A stretch of 64,000 bases of DNA, taken from Gordionus sp. m RMFG-2023 (lineage: Eukaryota > Nematomorpha > Gordioida > Chordodea > Parachordodidae). Below the pieces are notes generated by a model. It was not told where the DNA came from. It did no database searches and saw only the letters and a program-made list of their open reading frames with translations. The stretch covers positions 92,915,655 through 92,979,654 of the forward strand of contig NC_088775.1 of assembly GCF_954871325.1 (NCBI RefSeq). The letters are read 5' to 3'. Below are positions 1-11,309 of this stretch, in pieces. A program made the translations under genes and the position numbers. The first letter of the stretch is position 1, and each line of letters begins with the position of its first letter.

Positions 1-178
1 TTATTATCTCCATGATAAGGCAATTCTTCAATAAAGTTTGCGTCAGACATAGGAATAAATTGGTCTCTCGTTTAAAGTTTATAATAATGATGTGGGTAAT
101 CCAAAATGGCGTCCCCAGCTGTTTTTCATCGATGTACACTTTTAATGAATGCATCGTTAAGTCTTACGTATCATAAAA
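1..178 (+). mobile_element. piggyBac-like MITE, copy cut by the left window edge
   Basis: This is the right-hand part of a dispersed repeat seen more completely at 30541-30885, 53910-54145 and 13340-13575. The shared blocks are a 'gatmaggcaat...ttcaataaagtttgcgt' stretch, then 'aaatggcgtccccagctgt' and 'cacttttaatgaatgc'. The left part lies outside the window. There is no coding capacity, so it is a non-autonomous element. Confidence 0.6.
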
Positions 179-1577
179 ACTAAAATAAATATGACTTTTA
201 TTATTTGTCCAATATCGGAACATGAACATAAAAATGTCGCAAAAAAATATAATAAAATACGAGCTAAGGCCTATAATAATGGAGAATTAATAAAAAAAAT
301 ATTATGAATTTATTATAAAGAAGTCTCAAGCTCGAGCCAAAAAAAACATTTCCTATGCTCCTACATGATCCCATCCAAATTCCTTAATACCCATAACCGT
401 GTCAAAAAGGGTATCTATAAAATTTCCCGATAAAATACAAAAGATAGTTAAAGCAAAAACCGAGAGATAGAGAACAATATACATGTGTCGTATGGGGATT
501 CGGAATGGAAATGTAAGAAGTAGTAAGAAGGCATTTTTTTATTCTTTTGGATTTTCTTGGAGTCAAATACGAAATATTTTTAACACTCTTTTATTTTTCT
601 CTATTATATATATTTTTCACGATTTTTAAACTAAAAAAAATAAAATCAAATAATCGCCGATTTTTACAAAATAATAATATATTTCTCTTTAATATTATTT
701 TTTTTTATCAATTAATTTTTTTATAATACAACATGTACCACCTTTTCAAGGTTACTATATGCCACATTCAACCATAACTATCATTTAAGAATATATTGTA
801 TTTAGATTCTTTTGATTCAAAACTTCGCGTCATTGAAATTCTCTTGATATCGACATTGAGAGAAACTTCATATCGTTGATAGATCGTTTTGGTTGTTATC
901 AAAAATTATATTGGTTAATGTGAGTCATAGCTTGATTTATTCATTGCATCCTTGGTCATTCATGATCATTCTATTTTAAGCTTGGTATCTTTATCCAGCA
1001 TCGTTGATTATCAATAAATTTTAATGGTCAATATACCATAGATCAATCGCATTATTGTTATTTATTGAGTTGATTACACAGAATATTACACAAAGTAAGT
1101 CAAATTTTTTTTTTAAATCGCTTTATCATTTTTTTTACATAATGAACCCTTACACAAAACAACAACATTATTATTTTCATTTTATTATTCCTTTTACCCT
1201 TAATATTTCCAATGATTTCTCTATTTAACTACCAGTTGCTTTTCCACAATTTACGTTTCTTCTCTTCTCAATACCGCTCACGTTTTATAAATTTTTACTA
1301 CTTAATTCTTTAAATAATGAATTACTTTTTAAAACCAACAATTTTAACAAACTAATTACAATCCCAACTCAGATATAAATATTTTATCTTCCCATCCTTT
1401 TTATTCAAAAAAATAAAACACGTTAAACTTCAATACAACTACCCACATATTTTACTTCATGATTTTATCAATATAACATTTTTTGAAAATGCAGGTGTGC
1501 ATCTATTTTTTACAATTTTCTCATTAACAATAACATTAATCCAATTCTACAATATTAATATTTAAATTCCACACGAC
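179..1577. other. AT-rich intergenic stretch
   Basis: No ORF, exon-like segment or recognisable element is supported here. At 488-505 there is a short GC-richer motif, 'cgtatggggattcgg', that reappears inverted at 3438-3475. The rest is low-complexity A/T. Confidence 0.5.
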
Positions 1578-1744
1578 CAGAGTTGTTAAAAGATACTTTT
1601 AATGGATCTAGATAGAGATACATCGTCTAAAATATTATCTAGATACCGATATTTTATTCTAAAATCTATCTAGATACAGATACCACATTTTTATATCTAG
1701 ATACAGGATCTCGATACTTGTATCTTGATCCTTTAACAACTCTG
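1578..1744 (-). mobile_element. hAT MITE, CAGAGTTGTTAAA family (copy 1)
   Basis: A 167-bp element has terminal inverted repeats CAGAGTTGTTAAA...TTTAACAACTCTG. An exact 8-bp target duplication, CACACGAC, lies at 1570-1577 and 1745-1752. The interior consists of repeated TATCTAGATAC-type blocks that fold back on themselves. It is the reverse-oriented relative of the copies at 33587, 55416 and 56062. The 8-bp duplication and the terminal sequence place it in the hAT superfamily. Confidence 0.92.
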
Positions 1745-2169
1745 CACACGACTATCAAATTTTCAACTCATCTAACATTTTAAATTGGACTAGGCGATCC
1801 ATAACCATTCCCCTCAAACAAAAATATATTATATAATTCTACAATTCCCTCAGATAATTAGTGTTTATATTCCTCATATACATATTCTTAAATTTTTCCT
1901 TTAATTCTTTCCTTCCTTCCTTTTTTCTAAACTACATTTTCATACCCTTTTTTTAAAAATACTTTATGACCCCCTTCATTATCCTCCACTCTCCTTTAAA
2001 CAAATATCAACCTTATAAATCTATGAAACAACCCAATTTTTCATCAAATAAATTTTTATACATATTCCTTAAATCAATCATATCATTCTTTAGTAGAACC
2101 TAATTCTCTTCTCCTTCTTCTACCACACTTTCATTTTTTTTAAAATTTTTTTCTCACAAATTTCAACCG
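1745..2169. other. AT-rich intergenic stretch
   Basis: Pyrimidine-rich, low-complexity sequence with no supported gene or element. Confidence 0.4.
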
Positions 2170-2990
2170 GAAAATTTTTCGATACAGGTAATTTTTCCCT
2201 CTCCAAATTTGAGTCTTTGTAAATCTCATCACATTTTATATAATTATTCAACCATCCTCGATTTCCCTGAAATTATATTGTCTATTTCCAAATTAAAATT
2301 TTCATCATCAATTCCCAAAATATTATCAACTTCCAAATCTACCGAAATATTTTCAATTTCCAAATCACTATTTTTTTTAAATTTCCGAATTTTCCAAAAT
2401 ATTATCAACTTCCAAATCAATATTTTTTTCAATTTCCGTATCAAGTTCGGGTATTAAACTTATATCAATGTTATTATCCAAAATATCAAGTTTTTCCTGA
2501 CCCATTTTATCACTTATAATTTTTTTCATTTTTCTGAACTTCCTCACAATTATTTAATAAATTTTTAATCTCATCATCTTTTAGTATTTTACTTTCCACA
2601 AATTCATTTTCTTTATTATCACAAATTCTTTGATTATTATTTATCATACTCTCAATCACGAGTTTTTAACATCCACCTCTTTTACAGATACTTCAATATT
2701 TTTATTTCCATTTTTCCCCTGAAATATTTTCTAAACCAAATTTTGATATGCAATTCCATCCCAAAACTGTATCAATTTTTTCTTCTAATACCCACAAATC
2801 CAAATTTATTAATTCGTTATTTACGGGACTCCTTCTCCAGTCTGTTGATCAATCCACGCATTGTGCCATTTGTCCGCTAGTGGATTCGTCATGTCTAAAG
2901 ATTTAATCTGCAACATAGTTCTATTGGTCTTTATGTAATAGGTCTCCATAGATTAAAAATATTTTTCTTTCTCTCGATTTTAAAAAAAAA
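2170..2990 (-). pseudogene. Degraded coding-like sequence, unidentified
   Basis: On the minus strand a run of short open segments (for example 2244-2444) is rich in D, E, N, I and K, with repeated blocks that read like internal duplications (DLEVDNIL and LEIDNII). Stops break the reading repeatedly, and no domain is recognisable. It could be the remnant of a mobile-element protein or simply biased AT-rich sequence. I do not assign a function. Confidence 0.2.
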
Positions 2991-3480
2991 AAAGCTAACA
3001 ACAAATAATTTCTTTTTTACTCACCGTCTAAAAAAATTTTTTTTTTTAACTTATACAATTTTTTCAACCTCGTCTCCCTTCGTAGTAAAAAAAATTCGTC
3101 TTTTACACACCACCTAAATCGTATTTAAACTTTTACAATTTTTTATTTTACCAATTTTTTCTAATTAATTATCCTTTTTTTTTTACTCTTTAACCATCAC
3201 AATTTTATCCGATTTAACTGGTAATGTATTCTAGCATGTGCAAGGTAACCTAAGCTGTAAATTTCAAGCAATTTTGCTACGAACTTTAGAAACTCACTTC
3301 TAATTTATATTAAATTTTTATGCGGATTTTTCATATAAATTATAAAAAAAATACTAAAATGTCTAATACAATTCCTGTACACAGATTTTTTAAAAATGCA
3401 AAAATAGCTCCTTAGGTAAATGAATTAAAATTGAGAGACACCGAATCCCCACGGATTCGGAAGCCCCCATACGACATATA

Positions 3481-4261
3481 TATATATATATAATTAAGGT
3501 CCAATAAACCAAAAAATGATGTCGCTTCTTAATAGTGCGCACAACGCTTGCAAAATTGGTAAAATTACCGTTTGGCTTTAGCAATCATTTTAAAAAAAAA
3601 CGGAAATAGGTTCGCCTTTTCCCATTACCATTTCCGTTCTTCGTTTTGTAAATATTATATAAAAATGTAAATATATTAACTTACTTGTAATCCTAAAAAA
3701 AAGAAATATTGTCAAAATTAAAGAAAATAAGAACGCAGACGATAAATGTAATTTCCAAAAGACAAATTCCTTTTTTTTTATTTTTAAGAACTTATTTAAA
3801 AATTTCGAATAGTTAAACAAGTGACGCGTTGGCGAAACGCGAACGCTCAATTTGTGCCGCGCGCTATTACTCCCATTTTGTAAAATAAATTAAAAAAAAA
3901 AACCTATTGAGAATACAAGTGGATATCAACTTCATGATGGCGTCATTCTGTTCGTGGCTGATGATGGCTTTGCTACTGGAATATTCCAGAAACGCGTTCA
4001 GATATCTGGATCACAAAAAAAATATAAATTATTACATTCTATTTTTCTTCTTCTTTCATATATACCATTATCTTTCCCTCCAATAATAATAGTATCATTA
4101 GGAAGATGTACCGATATTTTTTTTAAAAAAACAAAAACCGACCTGACCCGATCCGATAAAAATATCGGTTATTAGCTGATAAATATTAAATTTACCGATT
4201 AAAATGGCGTTTTAAAAAAAAATTTTATTGATATTCAAGAAAATATATTTTATGTATACAT
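3481..4261. other. Intergenic stretch with an AT microsatellite
   Basis: An (AT)n run lies at about 3476-3493. Short ORFs here lack any recognisable motif. I see no gene. Confidence 0.4.
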
Positions 4262-4460
4262 CAGAGATCTAAATATTTTACAACCGAATATTTCATAACC
4301 GCCATTATTAGCTACAAAAATCAAGAAATCCAGGCCGGGCCGAAAATACCCGGGCTGGGTCGGGCCGAATATCTTAAAACCAAATTATTTGAAAGCCATT
4401 ATTAGCTATAAAAATCAAAAAAAACAGGGACCGGTGTAGAGCTTGTAAAAATCAATACCG
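4262..4460. mobile_element. GC-rich hAT-type MITE fragment, CAGAGATCT family
   Basis: It starts with CAGAGATCT and contains the family's GC-rich blocks (ccgggccg and cgggctgggtcgggcc) between two near-identical 'gccattattagctanaaaaatca' segments. No clear right terminus or target duplication is visible, so the end is approximate. The copies at 38894, 34892 and 22598 are relatives. Confidence 0.5.
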
Positions 4461-4725
4461 TATTGATAATTTATGACCGAACCTCAACCTTTTACGATCT
4501 AAAATTTAAAATAAAATTTACGAATCTTCGAATGGACCATTTATAGATGAATCGACAAAGATTAGATTGGCACATGACAAAATTTTGAGAAGATTTCTCA
4601 TTCAATCAATTAAGGTACATCATATTAATTTATTTGAATTCATAATATCATTTTATTTGTAAAACTTTGGAATCAACAAATTACAGAGCACTTCACAAAA
4701 TATTTTAATGAATCAAACCTTTACT

Positions 4726-5330
4726 GCTAAAAAATTATCCAGATATTCTGATGTATGGCTAAACAATTTTATGGTTAAAGAAGATATTCTTTGTAGAAAA
4801 ATTAATTTTCCATTTTTTTTTAATTAGCTTTAGTAATAATGGAACAAAGAAGAGAAACAAAAGGGTAATATCTGTTATTCACCAAGGATCAGATATATCC
4901 TTAGAGTCTAAAGCTATTGGTGCTGCCCACCTAGGCATTAATAAAATCTCAACTTAATCTCTCTGAAAAGGTATTTACTATGGTCGTTAAATTTGTTCGT
5001 TTTTTGTGTTTATAGATATTGGTGGCCAAAATTAATTCAAGACAGACACTATATGATTTTATAAAAATCACGTGATAGATGCCAAGAAGGCCAAATACAA
5101 TTTTTTTCCCCAAAATTTCTTCCACCTTGAATCCAATAGATGTGGCACCTCTTTCCAGGGGCTCAAATTAGGAATTGATCTTTGCAACCTGCCAACTTCG
5201 GAAGAAGGCTCCAGCTGATAGGATTTGTGAATTATTTTTTTTCTATGAAACATCTTCTTTAACCATAAAATTGTTTGCCATACATCTGAAATTACTTATT
5301 TTTTTCACCCGGATAATTTATAAGCAGTAA
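4726..5330. repeat. Inverted repeat pair around a relic integrase-like segment
   Basis: About 85 bp at 4726-4812 reappears inverted at about 5236-5330; shared words are 'attctgatgtatggc' and 'aacaattttatggttaaag'. Between the arms, 4840-4950 holds a plus-strand coding-like scrap. It resembles the zinc-binding H2C2 region that precedes the integrase core in the element at 5745-7560. It is treated as part of the same fossil family and is clearly broken. Confidence 0.45.
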
Positions 5331-5464
5331 AGGATATTATCCTGTTACTAAGTCTTCTCTTAATTGTTGGATATTTATCTGCGATTGCTTTATACATATA
5401 TAATATTTTCTCGAATATTAATTTAAAAAAAAAAAGTAAAACGCCATTTTATCGAATTAAAACC

Positions 5465-5580
5465 CGGTGTAACGTGTGAAAGTGATTTCATGAGATTTTG
5501 ATTTTTATCGCTTCAAATACATTGGGGGCCATTTAAATCGTCAAAATCTCACGGCTATTCAATATTTTTAAAATCTCGCA
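5465..5580 (+). mobile_element. MITE fragment, CGGTGTAACGTGTGAA family
   Basis: It begins with CGGTGTAACGTGTGAAAGTG, followed by 'ttatcgcttcaaa' and 'ggccat' blocks. A second copy ending at 10956 carries the same terminus in inverse orientation. The right end of this copy is not recognisable. Non-coding. Confidence 0.55.
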
Positions 5581-5744
5581 TTATTAATTTAAATATACTT
5601 TTAAAACGTCAGATTTGAATGAGGCTGTCAAATTAGAAATATTTCTATATAATACAATTTAATTTGTAAATTCTTTTTCCTCTCGATAAGTATATTTCCT
5701 GCATTATGGAAGTAATTTTTTAACAATATATTTTTTATTTCAGA

Positions 5745-7565
5745 AATATTTTAGCTCAAATTACAATGATTTATATGACTTCCTAAAATGTTCTAAAGTT
5801 CCAGTGAATGTTAATAAGGCTAACTTTATTAGAAAGTGTACCGGCTTCAAGATTATAGAAAATCAATTATTCTATGGGGAAAGTAAATTTTAGATATGTC
5901 ATGATTAATTTATTAAAATTAGCCATTATAAGTTTAATGCAATATATTATTTTTTAACATTTGAAAAATGCTGAGGCCATTGATTATTATCTTTTTTTCA
6001 TCTAAAATTAATTATAGCTGCAAATGTAAGTGTGCATATATATATATATGTAAGAACATTTGATAAAATTTTACATATAGGCATTATTAAATGCTATTTT
6101 ACAACTAAAATTTAATTTAGATTATCACATAAAGATGAAAAGTAAATGTTAGATACTTTTATTATAATGTATATTGGGCTTATAAATGATTGCATAATTA
6201 ATTTATTAAAGTTAGGTATTATAATATATACAACTAAAATTGTATGACAAAATTAAGTGCAGTTTATTATTCTAGCCATTGATTATATATTTTATTTCGG
6301 CATCACAAATATTATTATATATATAATTTAATGATATTTTAGAAGAAAGAAAAGTTATACTGACAGGAGATGAACAAAAAAAATAATTAAAACAATACAT
6401 GAGGGGGGTGTATCTACAGTTGCAGGTATTGCTATGGGAGGGTATCTGGGGATTAATAAAACTAATCAAATAATAGCTGAAAAGTAAAAATTTGCAATAT
6501 TCTTTTAATTATTTTTTTAAAGCTTTTATTGGTTGGGGAGCAATAAAAGTGTTAGAAAGTTTATCAAATCCTGTGAGGTTTGTCAAAAATCAAGCAGTCG
6601 TTTTGATAAAACCTCAAATGTTTTGCACAATATTAAAGTTGTGCCAAAGTCTCTGGTATCAAATTGGCATCGATTTAATCCAGATGCCAGAATCCAAGGA
6701 AAAATACAAATATATTTTATGTGCCATATGCTATTTTTCAATATATTTAATGGCTATTCCTATTAAGGATAAAACAGCTAAATCTGTTGTAAAAGCCTTA
6801 CACATCATTGTCAACACCCACGGATGCTATGAAGTAATAAAATAAAAATACCAATTTTAACTGAATTTTATTATATAATATATATTTTTTTTAAATTTAA
6901 TAAAACTAAAATATTTATTTATTAAAGATTCAGATAAATGATCAAGGCAGGGAATTCTGTAACAATGTTTGTACAGAATTCCATAAATATTGTGGGATAG
7001 TTCAGAGAATAACCTCAGCCTACCACCCCACAAGCAAATGGTTTGGTTGAGCGAGTTAACAGAACAATCCAGAACCGAATAGCAAAATCGGTTTTGGATA
7101 TCCCAACTGACTGGCCAGATGCTTTGGTAGGGGTGTGTGGCACCCACAATTCTTGCATACACTCTTCTACGGGATTCTCGCCCTATGAACTGATGTATGG
7201 TCAGAAACCACGACGCCCTCTTACAGTAGAAATAATTTTTAATGTTATATTTTTAATTATTATTTAGTTACAAAACAAAATTGAGGATGTATTAGCCTTA
7301 CCAGAGGTTATGGCAAAAATAACAATTGATCATTGTTTAAAAGAAGAGTTGGAAATTAAAATGGCTCATCTCAAGAAAATAACGGAACTGGCTATACAAA
7401 ATATTGGTATAGCCCAGCTTAAACAAAAAAAAGGATTACGAAAAAAGATGAAATGGTTCTAAATCTTTTATTTTGGGACCAAAAGGTTCTTGCTTGGAAC
7501 CATAAAAGGTCAGATAGGAAAGGGGGGAAAATGTTGAACCACTGGATAGGCCCTTATTTGATCAA
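5745..7565 (+). mobile_element. Intron-bearing integrase fossil (Ginger/GIN1-KRBA2-like, gypsy integrase kin)
   Basis: Plus-strand segments match, in order, four parts of the gypsy-type integrase architecture. These are an upstream segment of the kind that precedes the zinc finger (about 5745-5890), an H2C2 zinc-binding segment (about 6340-6610), the rve catalytic core with its acidic residues (about 6640-7230), and a GPY/F-type C-terminal segment (about 7270-7700). The parts are separated by short AT-rich stretches of about 40-95 bp with GT...AG ends. Introns are known in Ginger-type elements and in domesticated GIN1/KRBA2-like genes. It appears broken, with a few breaks, and no long terminal repeats were found. 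The class (Ginger DNA transposon, or relic of LTR kin) stays open. Confidence 0.6.
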
Positions 7566-9312
7566 TAAAATATTTGATAAGGGTAATAATTTTATATTAT
7601 ATTAATTATTACTGTATATCAAGGTGAATATGAATTAATAACCACGAATAATCTCATATTAAAAACAAAATATAATTTATCCAATTTAAAAGAATTTATT
7701 GTAAGAAACAATGAATATCCAGATGAAAATGGTAATGATTTTTAAAAAATTACATTTTTTATGAAGTAAAAAAAAATATTTTTAGATACAAAAATTAATA
7801 TTTAATAACTTTATAATTATTTTTAATGTTTTTATTATAATTAACGCATTGCCTTTAGATAGTAGTTCCCAAAATGGCCTTTATGATGAAATTATTCCAT
7901 TTGCTACGGAGTTTGTTGATCCAAACTCTCCCAGAGGTATTGTATTTAGGATATATATTTGAATTATCTTTTGAATGATAATCTTATAATTATTTTTTGA
8001 ATAATAACCTTATAATTATTTTTAATGTTTTTATTCTAAATGCATTGCCTTTAGATAGTAGTTCCCAAAATGGCCTTCATGATGAAATTATTCCACTTGC
8101 TACGGAGTTTGTTGATCCAAACTCTCCCAGAAATATTGTATTTAGGATATATATTTGAATTATCTTTTGAATGATAATCTTATAATTATTTTTTGAATAA
8201 TAACCTTATAATTATTTTTAATGTTTATATTATAATTAATGCATTGCCTTTAGATAGTAGTTCTCAAAATGGCCTTCATGATGAAATTATTCCACTTGCT
8301 ACGGAGTTTGTTGATCCAAACTCTCCCAGAGGTATTGTATTTAGGATATATATTTGAATTATCTTTTGAATGATAATCTTATAATTATTTTTTGAATAAT
8401 AGCCTTATAATTATTTTTAATGTTTTTATTATAATTAACGCATTGCCTTTAGATAGTAGTTCCCAAAATGGCCTTTATGATGAAATTATTCCACTTGCTA
8501 CGGAGTTTGTTGATCCAAACTCTCCCAGAGGTATTGTATTTAGGATATATTTGAATTATTTTTTTGAAAAAGCAGCACGTGCGTTACTTATAGATAGTGG
8601 TTCCCAAAATGTTGAGTTTGAAGATAAAAATATTCAGCTTGACAGGGATTTTATCAATCCAAAGACTCCCATAGGTAATGTTATTTCTGATATATATTTG
8701 GTTTATTTTTTAATTTATTACGTATACAGAATTGGATGATGATATTTTGATAATAAATAAATTAGAAAATATCCCTAGATATTTTTTTCCTACAACAAAG
8801 GATTTTATCATAAAGGCCATTTTGGGAACTACTATCTAAAGGCAATGCATTAATTATAACAAAAACATTAAAAATAATTATAAGGCTATTATTCAAAAAA
8901 TAATTATAAGGTTATCATTCAAAAAATAATTCAAATATCTCCTAAATACAATACCTCTGGGAGACTATGAATCAACAAAATCTGTAGCAAGTGGAATATT
9001 TTCATCATAAAGCCCATGGGAACTACTATCTAAAGGCAATGCATTAATTATAATAAAAACATTAAAAATAATTATAAAGTTATTAAATATTAATTTTTGC
9101 ATCTAAAAATATTTTTTTTACTTTAAAAATCATTACCATTTTCATCTGGATATTCATTGTTTCTTACAATCAATTCTTTTAAATTGGATAAATTATATTT
9201 TGTTTTTAATATGAGATTATTCATGGTTATTAATTCATATACACCTTGATATACAGTAATAATTAATATAATATAAAATTATTACCCTTATCAAATATTT
9301 TATTTATAATTT
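7562..9312. repeat. Large inverted repeat enclosing the exon-like array
   Basis: Sequence at about 7562-7936 is repeated in inverse orientation at about 8985-9312 with high identity. It includes the GPY/F-like tail, the spacer and one exon-like unit. Further inverted copies of the unit lie at about 8815-8990. The region between holds the tandem units. This is a palindromic rearrangement of the 3' end of the integrase fossil. Confidence 0.75.
7800..8740 (+). repeat. Tandem ~198-bp repeat, each unit with a 78-81 bp exon-like segment
   Basis: Four near-identical units have exon-like cores at 7859-7936, 8055-8132, 8254-8331 and 8453-8530, spaced 196-199 bp. A fifth, divergent unit lies at 8594-8674. 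Each core starts after CTTTAG or TTATAG and is 78 nt (the fifth is 81 nt), so each is a multiple of three. Each begins in phase 1 and ends in phase 1, so tandem copies could be spliced in any number without shifting frame. A unit encodes an acidic, serine-rich segment that includes EFVDPNSPR. The spacers are AT-rich and intron-like, about 120 bp. One copy lacks a canonical donor. Confidence 0.7.
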
Positions 9313-9885
9313 ATCGCCTTATATATATATTTTTTATGAAAGTTGTAGTTTATAAATAATATTCAATTACATTCTGATATGCAATATATGATAATAATTA
9401 TATTTTTCCATGATGTTTTTATTAAATTTAAAATTATGTATAAATATTTATATCAATAAAGTTCTTCGTCTATTTTCTTATACCAAACAAAGTTTTATCT
9501 AATATCTGTGACCCAATTCAGTACAAAATAATATAGAGATGGATTATCTTTGAAACATTATATTAGGTAAACAAAATAAGCATTACGATTAAGCCATTTA
9601 TGCTAAGAATTTATCTTACTGTTTCTTTGCAGTGATTTTTAGAGGGTTGGGTAGAAAAGGCGGTTTGCCTCTAGTAAATTTTCTGTCATATATGAGCTTT
9701 GTCTAAATTAATATCTATCGAGAAGATGTACTTTGTATAAGAAATATCATGGGATCGGAGTATTTGGTTATTTTATAAATTTCATGTTGTGTAAATTAGC
9801 ATGTTAGTAAGGATCTCTTCCCTACCTAAATATTGCTAAACTTTAATTATGATATTGATTGGAGCCTCCTATCAATAATCTGAAC
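9313..9885. other. AT-rich intergenic stretch
   Basis: No exon-like or element-like structure was recognised. Confidence 0.4.
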
Positions 9886-10188
9886 TAGAGGTCTGGATTG
9901 GGTGGTTTTTTCGCCCGTACTTTAAAAAAAATATTTTCAACATTGGGCGAGAGGGTTAAAAAATTTGGCAGAATTTGATATTTTTCTTGCGAAATGAGCA
10001 GAACAGTAAATAGTTTTTCATAATATTCCATATTATATGTTTAATTTAAAATACATTAAAATAAATAAAGAGCCAAACCAGCCATAAAATAATTTTAAAA
10101 CAAAATATATATAAAAAAAATTATAAGTGAGAGCGAGGGCAGGTTAAATAAATCTTTTCGCTAAAAACCCGCCCATTACAGACCTCTA
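9886..10188. mobile_element. hAT-type MITE, TAGAGGTCTG terminal repeats
   Basis: A 303-bp element has inverted termini TAGAGGTCTGGATTGGGTGG and, at the right end, the inverse of TAGAGGTCTGTAATGGGCGG. It is flanked by 8-bp duplications ATCTGAAC (9878-9885) and ATCTGCAC (10189-10196), which match at 7 of 8 bases. The interior is AT-rich with no ORF. Confidence 0.85.
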
Positions 10189-10314
10189 ATCTGCACATCT
10201 TATCACACACTATTTGGTATGATATGCAGACTAAAAATATAAATTTAAAACTATAGAGAGGCGCCGACTATTTAGACAAGATAGATTTTAAAAAAACAAT
10301 TTGAATAAAAAAAT

Positions 10315-10395
10315 GTACCCTACATGGATTTGAACTTGCATTTTGAGGATAGGTAATGTAAGTCTTACTAACTAGACTACCCACCACCACACCTT
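10315..10395 (-). ncRNA. tRNA-like SINE head or tRNA relic
   Basis: The minus strand reads an A-box-like segment (TAGTCTAGTTAGTAAG) and then, about 40 nt on, a B-box GTTCAAATCC, with tRNA-like spacing. The acceptor halves do not pair, so it is not a functional tRNA gene. Confidence 0.5.
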
Positions 10396-10489
10396 GTAAT
10401 ACTTAATTTTATTTGTTATATATAATCTACTTTTTAATTAAATTTATATATACATCAAAAAGAGAAATTTGATTATATTGTTAACTTTA

Positions 10490-10805
10490 ATGATGTTAAA
10501 ATAAAGATGAGCTCTCGAAATGAAACAATATATATATTTTTACAAAGCATTACTAAAATATTATTTTAAAACATAGATTATAATTAAATAGTTAGGTGGG
10601 ATACCATTATTGTCTCTATATTATATTTTATATCCTTTACTTTAATTATGTTCCATGATTTTACAGCTCTCATTATCCGACTTAATGATCTTAAAAAAAA
10701 TAAAGATGAGTTCTTAAAATGAAACGATATATATCTTGCAAAGCATTATTAAAATATTATTCTAAAACATAGATTATAATTTAACAGTGTCTCTATATTA
10801 TATTA
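10490..10805. repeat. Direct duplication of ~120-140 bp
   Basis: The block 'aaagatgag...tgaaacratatatat...gcattaytaaaatattat...aaacatagattataatt' occurs at about 10503-10630 and again at about 10703-10805. The two copies end in 'gtctctatattat'. Non-coding. Confidence 0.65.
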
Positions 10806-10814
10806 TCATTTAAG

Positions 10815-10956
10815 TCATGTCATGAAAATTTTTGCTTTAGATTTATCGCTTCAAAAACATTGGTGGCCATTATCATCAAAATTTCACAACCCATCCGTGT
10901 GAAAGTGATTGCGTGAGATTTAGAAATCTCACAGATCACATTCACACGTTACACCG
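10815..10956 (-). mobile_element. MITE, CGGTGTAACGTGTGAA family
   Basis: The right terminus is the inverse of CGGTGTAACGTGTGAATGTG. The interior shares 'ttatcgcttcaaaaacattg' and 'ggccatt' with the copy at 5465. A local palindrome (gtgagatttagaaatctcac) lies near the right end. Confidence 0.6.
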
Positions 10957-11152
10957 TCGAACAGGGCAGGAAAAAATTTTTGAAAAAAAAATCCGGGTTG
11001 GTCCATGCAAATGGTACCTCTGCAGGTCTCTGTTATGCATTAAGAACAAACTTTATAAAATAATGATTAAAACTAACTAAATACTTGAAAATATGTTTAC
11101 GATTTTTAAACTTGAGTACTGAAATGATTCCAACAATTTAATCGAACACGAA

Positions 11153-11309
11153 TAGTGTTGTTAAACGGCTCAATTTTAGCCAGAAAAATATTGCCTTAGC
11201 CTCGAGATTTCTCAAATATATGTCTAGAGACTTTCGTTCCTCTTCTATGAGCAAAATCTTCAGGCTGGCGTAATATTTTTCTGGATGAAATATTGAGTTA
11301 ACAACACTA
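11153..11309. mobile_element. MITE, TAGTGTTGTTAAAC family
   Basis: A 157-bp element runs from TAGTGTTGTTAAACGG to GTTAACAACACTA. It shares the core 'agcctcgagattt', 'ttcgttcctcttcta' and 'gagcaaaatcttcaggct' with the copy at 26146, and related blocks with 23390, 37778, 47472 and 54830. The termini look hAT-like, but I could not find a convincing target duplication. Confidence 0.7.

Noticed and set aside
3590-3850. 86-codon minus ORF and similar AT-rich ORFs (44358-44669, 49099-49490, 53266-53490)
   Set aside because: Composition is dominated by F, K, I, L and N from A/T runs, with no motif, splice context or composition shift.
6272-7162. Minus-strand ORFs over the integrase fossil
   Set aside because: They are shadows of the plus-strand integrase segments.
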